Of a stretch of 64,000 nt of DNA, positions 63,074-64,000 are shown one piece after another. Made by a program: the position numbers and the translations under genes. The notes under the pieces were generated by a model. It did no database searches and was not told the DNA's origin. It saw only the letters and a list, made by a program, of their open reading frames with translations. Each line of letters opens with the position of its first letter. The stretch's first letter is position 1. Source of the stretch: Paenibacillus amylolyticus (lineage in GTDB: Bacteria > Bacillota > Bacilli > Paenibacillales > Paenibacillaceae). The stretch covers positions 1-64,000 of the forward strand of contig NZ_BCNV01000005.1 in NCBI RefSeq assembly GCF_001570725.1, given 5' to 3'.

Positions 63074-63817
63074 TTGGATTGGGGACGGGCGAAAAATGTG
63101 TTGATCTATGCCTTTCTGCTGCTCAATCTGGTGCTGGGATACCAGATCTGGATGGATGCGCGGGAGACGGCCGGAGCCAATCTGGACTTCACCTCACTGG
63201 CAGATAATACACAGCAGGCGATGGAAGAGAAGGGCATTCAGGTGCTGGCTCCAATTCCGAATGAAACGCCGAAGCTACCGAAGTTGTCCTATGAATTCAT
63301 CGAAGAGGACAAGGCTGGCGTGGATATGGAACTGGAACAGCCTGTAGATAGCAAGTTGATCTTCTCGCAGAGTGAGCTGGAGGATGCATTACAGCGTGAG
63401 ATTCCGCAGATTGGGACATACCGGCTGGATCAGCTGATGGCCGAGGATGGGGCTTTTGTACTTCACCCACTGGTGGATGGCAAATGGCCGCTCTTTAATG
63501 TGAGTCTGGAGCTATTCTACAGCGACCAGAAAATAACGGGTTACCGTCAGACTCCGGTGCGGATTACGACCGCAGAGGAGAGCGATCAGCAGGTGCTTCC
63601 GGCGTCGAAGGCGCTGGGAACGCTGATCGAGAACTTTTTGCCAAATGATGCAATTGTCAAAGATATTCAGCTGGGCTATTACGGCCAGTTGTTCAATTCA
63701 GATATACAGGTAGCGATGCCGGCATGGCGGTTCGTGCTGGAAAGTGGCGAAGTGTTGTACGTGCAGGGCATCAGTGGGGATGTATTCAGTCCCAAGACAG
63801 ACAAACCAGGGGAGTAA
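63074..63817 (+). CDS. walI: WalK regulatory protein WalI (YycI)
   Basis: 247 aa. N-terminal membrane helix (KNVLIYAFLLLNLVLGYQIWMD), then the extracellular two-lobe YycI domain. It acts with WalH on WalK. The start is TTG at 63074 with AGGGGGGG five bases upstream, giving MDWGRAKNVLIYAFLL, the family start; another TTG at 63044 would add ten residues. Confidence 0.92.
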   Translation: MDWGRAKNVLIYAFLLLNLVLGYQIWMDARETAGANLDFTSLADNTQQAMEEKGIQVLAPIPNETPKLPKLSYEFIEEDKAGVDMELEQPVDSKLIFSQSELEDALQREIPQIGTYRLDQLMAEDGAFVLHPLVDGKWPLFNVSLELFYSDQKITGYRQTPVRITTAEESDQQVLPASKALGTLIENFLPNDAIVKDIQLGYYGQLFNSDIQVAMPAWRFVLESGEVLYVQGISGDVFSPKTDKPGE

Positions 63818-63823
63818 TGCGTT

Positions 63824-64000
63824 ATGGGGATATATTTTACCGTGTTATCCAGCGGTTCGACAGGGAATGCGACGGTCATACAACATGGGGGCACATCTCT
63901 CATGATTGATGCGGGTCTTAGTGCGAAGCGATTGGATGCACTGTTTCAGGAAAGGGAGATTTCTGGGGCAGAATTGGACGGGATTCTGGTTACACACGAA
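63824..64000 (+). CDS. walJ: WalJ (YycJ) metallo-β-lactamase-fold protein, 5' part
   Basis: 59 codons, cut by the window end. MGIYFTVLSSGSTGNATVIQ and the start of the metal motif (ILVTHE, expected to continue as THxHxDH) identify the YycJ/WalJ MBL-fold nuclease. The ATG has AGGGGAG nine bases upstream, six bases after the walI stop. Its role is linked to wal signalling and DNA repair or mutation control in relatives. Confidence 0.93.
   Translation, partial: MGIYFTVLSSGSTGNATVIQHGGTSLMIDAGLSAKRLDALFQEREISGAELDGILVTHE

Noticed and set aside
1..64000. CRISPR array or insertion sequence anywhere in the window
   Set aside because: I found no regularly spaced direct repeats, no transposase and no cas gene.

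Overview
The window is the replication-origin region of a spore-forming member of the Bacillales, most likely a Paenibacillus. The gene order follows the Bacillus subtilis origin neighbourhood (rrn-gyrA-gyrB-remB-recF-yaaA-dnaN-dnaA, then rpmH-rnpA-spoIIIJ-jag-mnmE-mnmG-rsmG-noc-soj-spo0J, rpsF-ssb-rpsR, gdpP-rplI-dnaC-purA and walRKHIJ). Sporulation-associated genes (spoIIIJ, spo0J, yyaC, a YheC/YheD protein) support a spore former. The genus is inferred from protein style and gene order; no 16S sequence lies in the window.

Left arm (1-12.3 kb): on the minus strand, reading away from the origin, lie dnaA, dnaN, yaaA, recF, remB, gyrB, gyrA, an HD-GYP protein and the promoter and leader of an rRNA operon whose 16S gene lies just outside position 1. 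One plus-strand gene, a YheC/YheD ATP-grasp protein, sits between gyrB and gyrA. The dnaA-dnaN spacer holds a clear unwinding element (DnaA-trios, GC cluster, DnaA box). More DnaA boxes lie upstream of dnaA (12.35-12.71 kb), and a third cluster lies at 17.24-17.36 kb before rpmH.

13.1-17.2 kb: a gluconate cluster (gntR-gntP-gntK, minus strand) separates dnaA from rpmH, with DnaA boxes on both sides. It carries two GntR-type operators, one inside the gntP promoter. It runs head-on to the fork leaving the dnaA-dnaN element.

17.5-34.6 kb: translation, RNase P, membrane insertion, tRNA modification, nucleoid occlusion and chromosome segregation genes, with two parS sites (one inside parB, one forming the hairpin after rsmG). 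Then come a cysteine desulfurase-like enzyme, yyaC, an MscS channel, small conserved genes, tRNA-Ser(CGA), a YjzC-like gene, rpsF-ssb-rpsR and an M15 peptidase.

35-48.4 kb, accessory: an oligopeptide-type ABC transporter (D-F-B-C-A order), an S11 carboxypeptidase homologue that has lost its catalytic serine, an SLH-anchored S9 peptidase, a 14-TM MFS exporter with a palindromic operator in its promoter, an LCP cell-wall ligase and a CBS protein.

48.6-64 kb: MazG-like, DUF2232, gdpP, rplI, dnaC and purA (with a structured leader that I cannot match to a known class), a low-complexity membrane protein, a LysM/G5/M23 peptidase and the walR-walK-walH-walI-walJ cell-wall two-component operon. walJ is cut by the window edge.

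The most unusual signal is a pair of ~190-196 bp imperfect-palindrome elements, one before walR (58677-58866) and one in opposite orientation between walH and walI (62806-63001). Their stems differ in sequence but keep pairing, which looks like selection for a folded structure.
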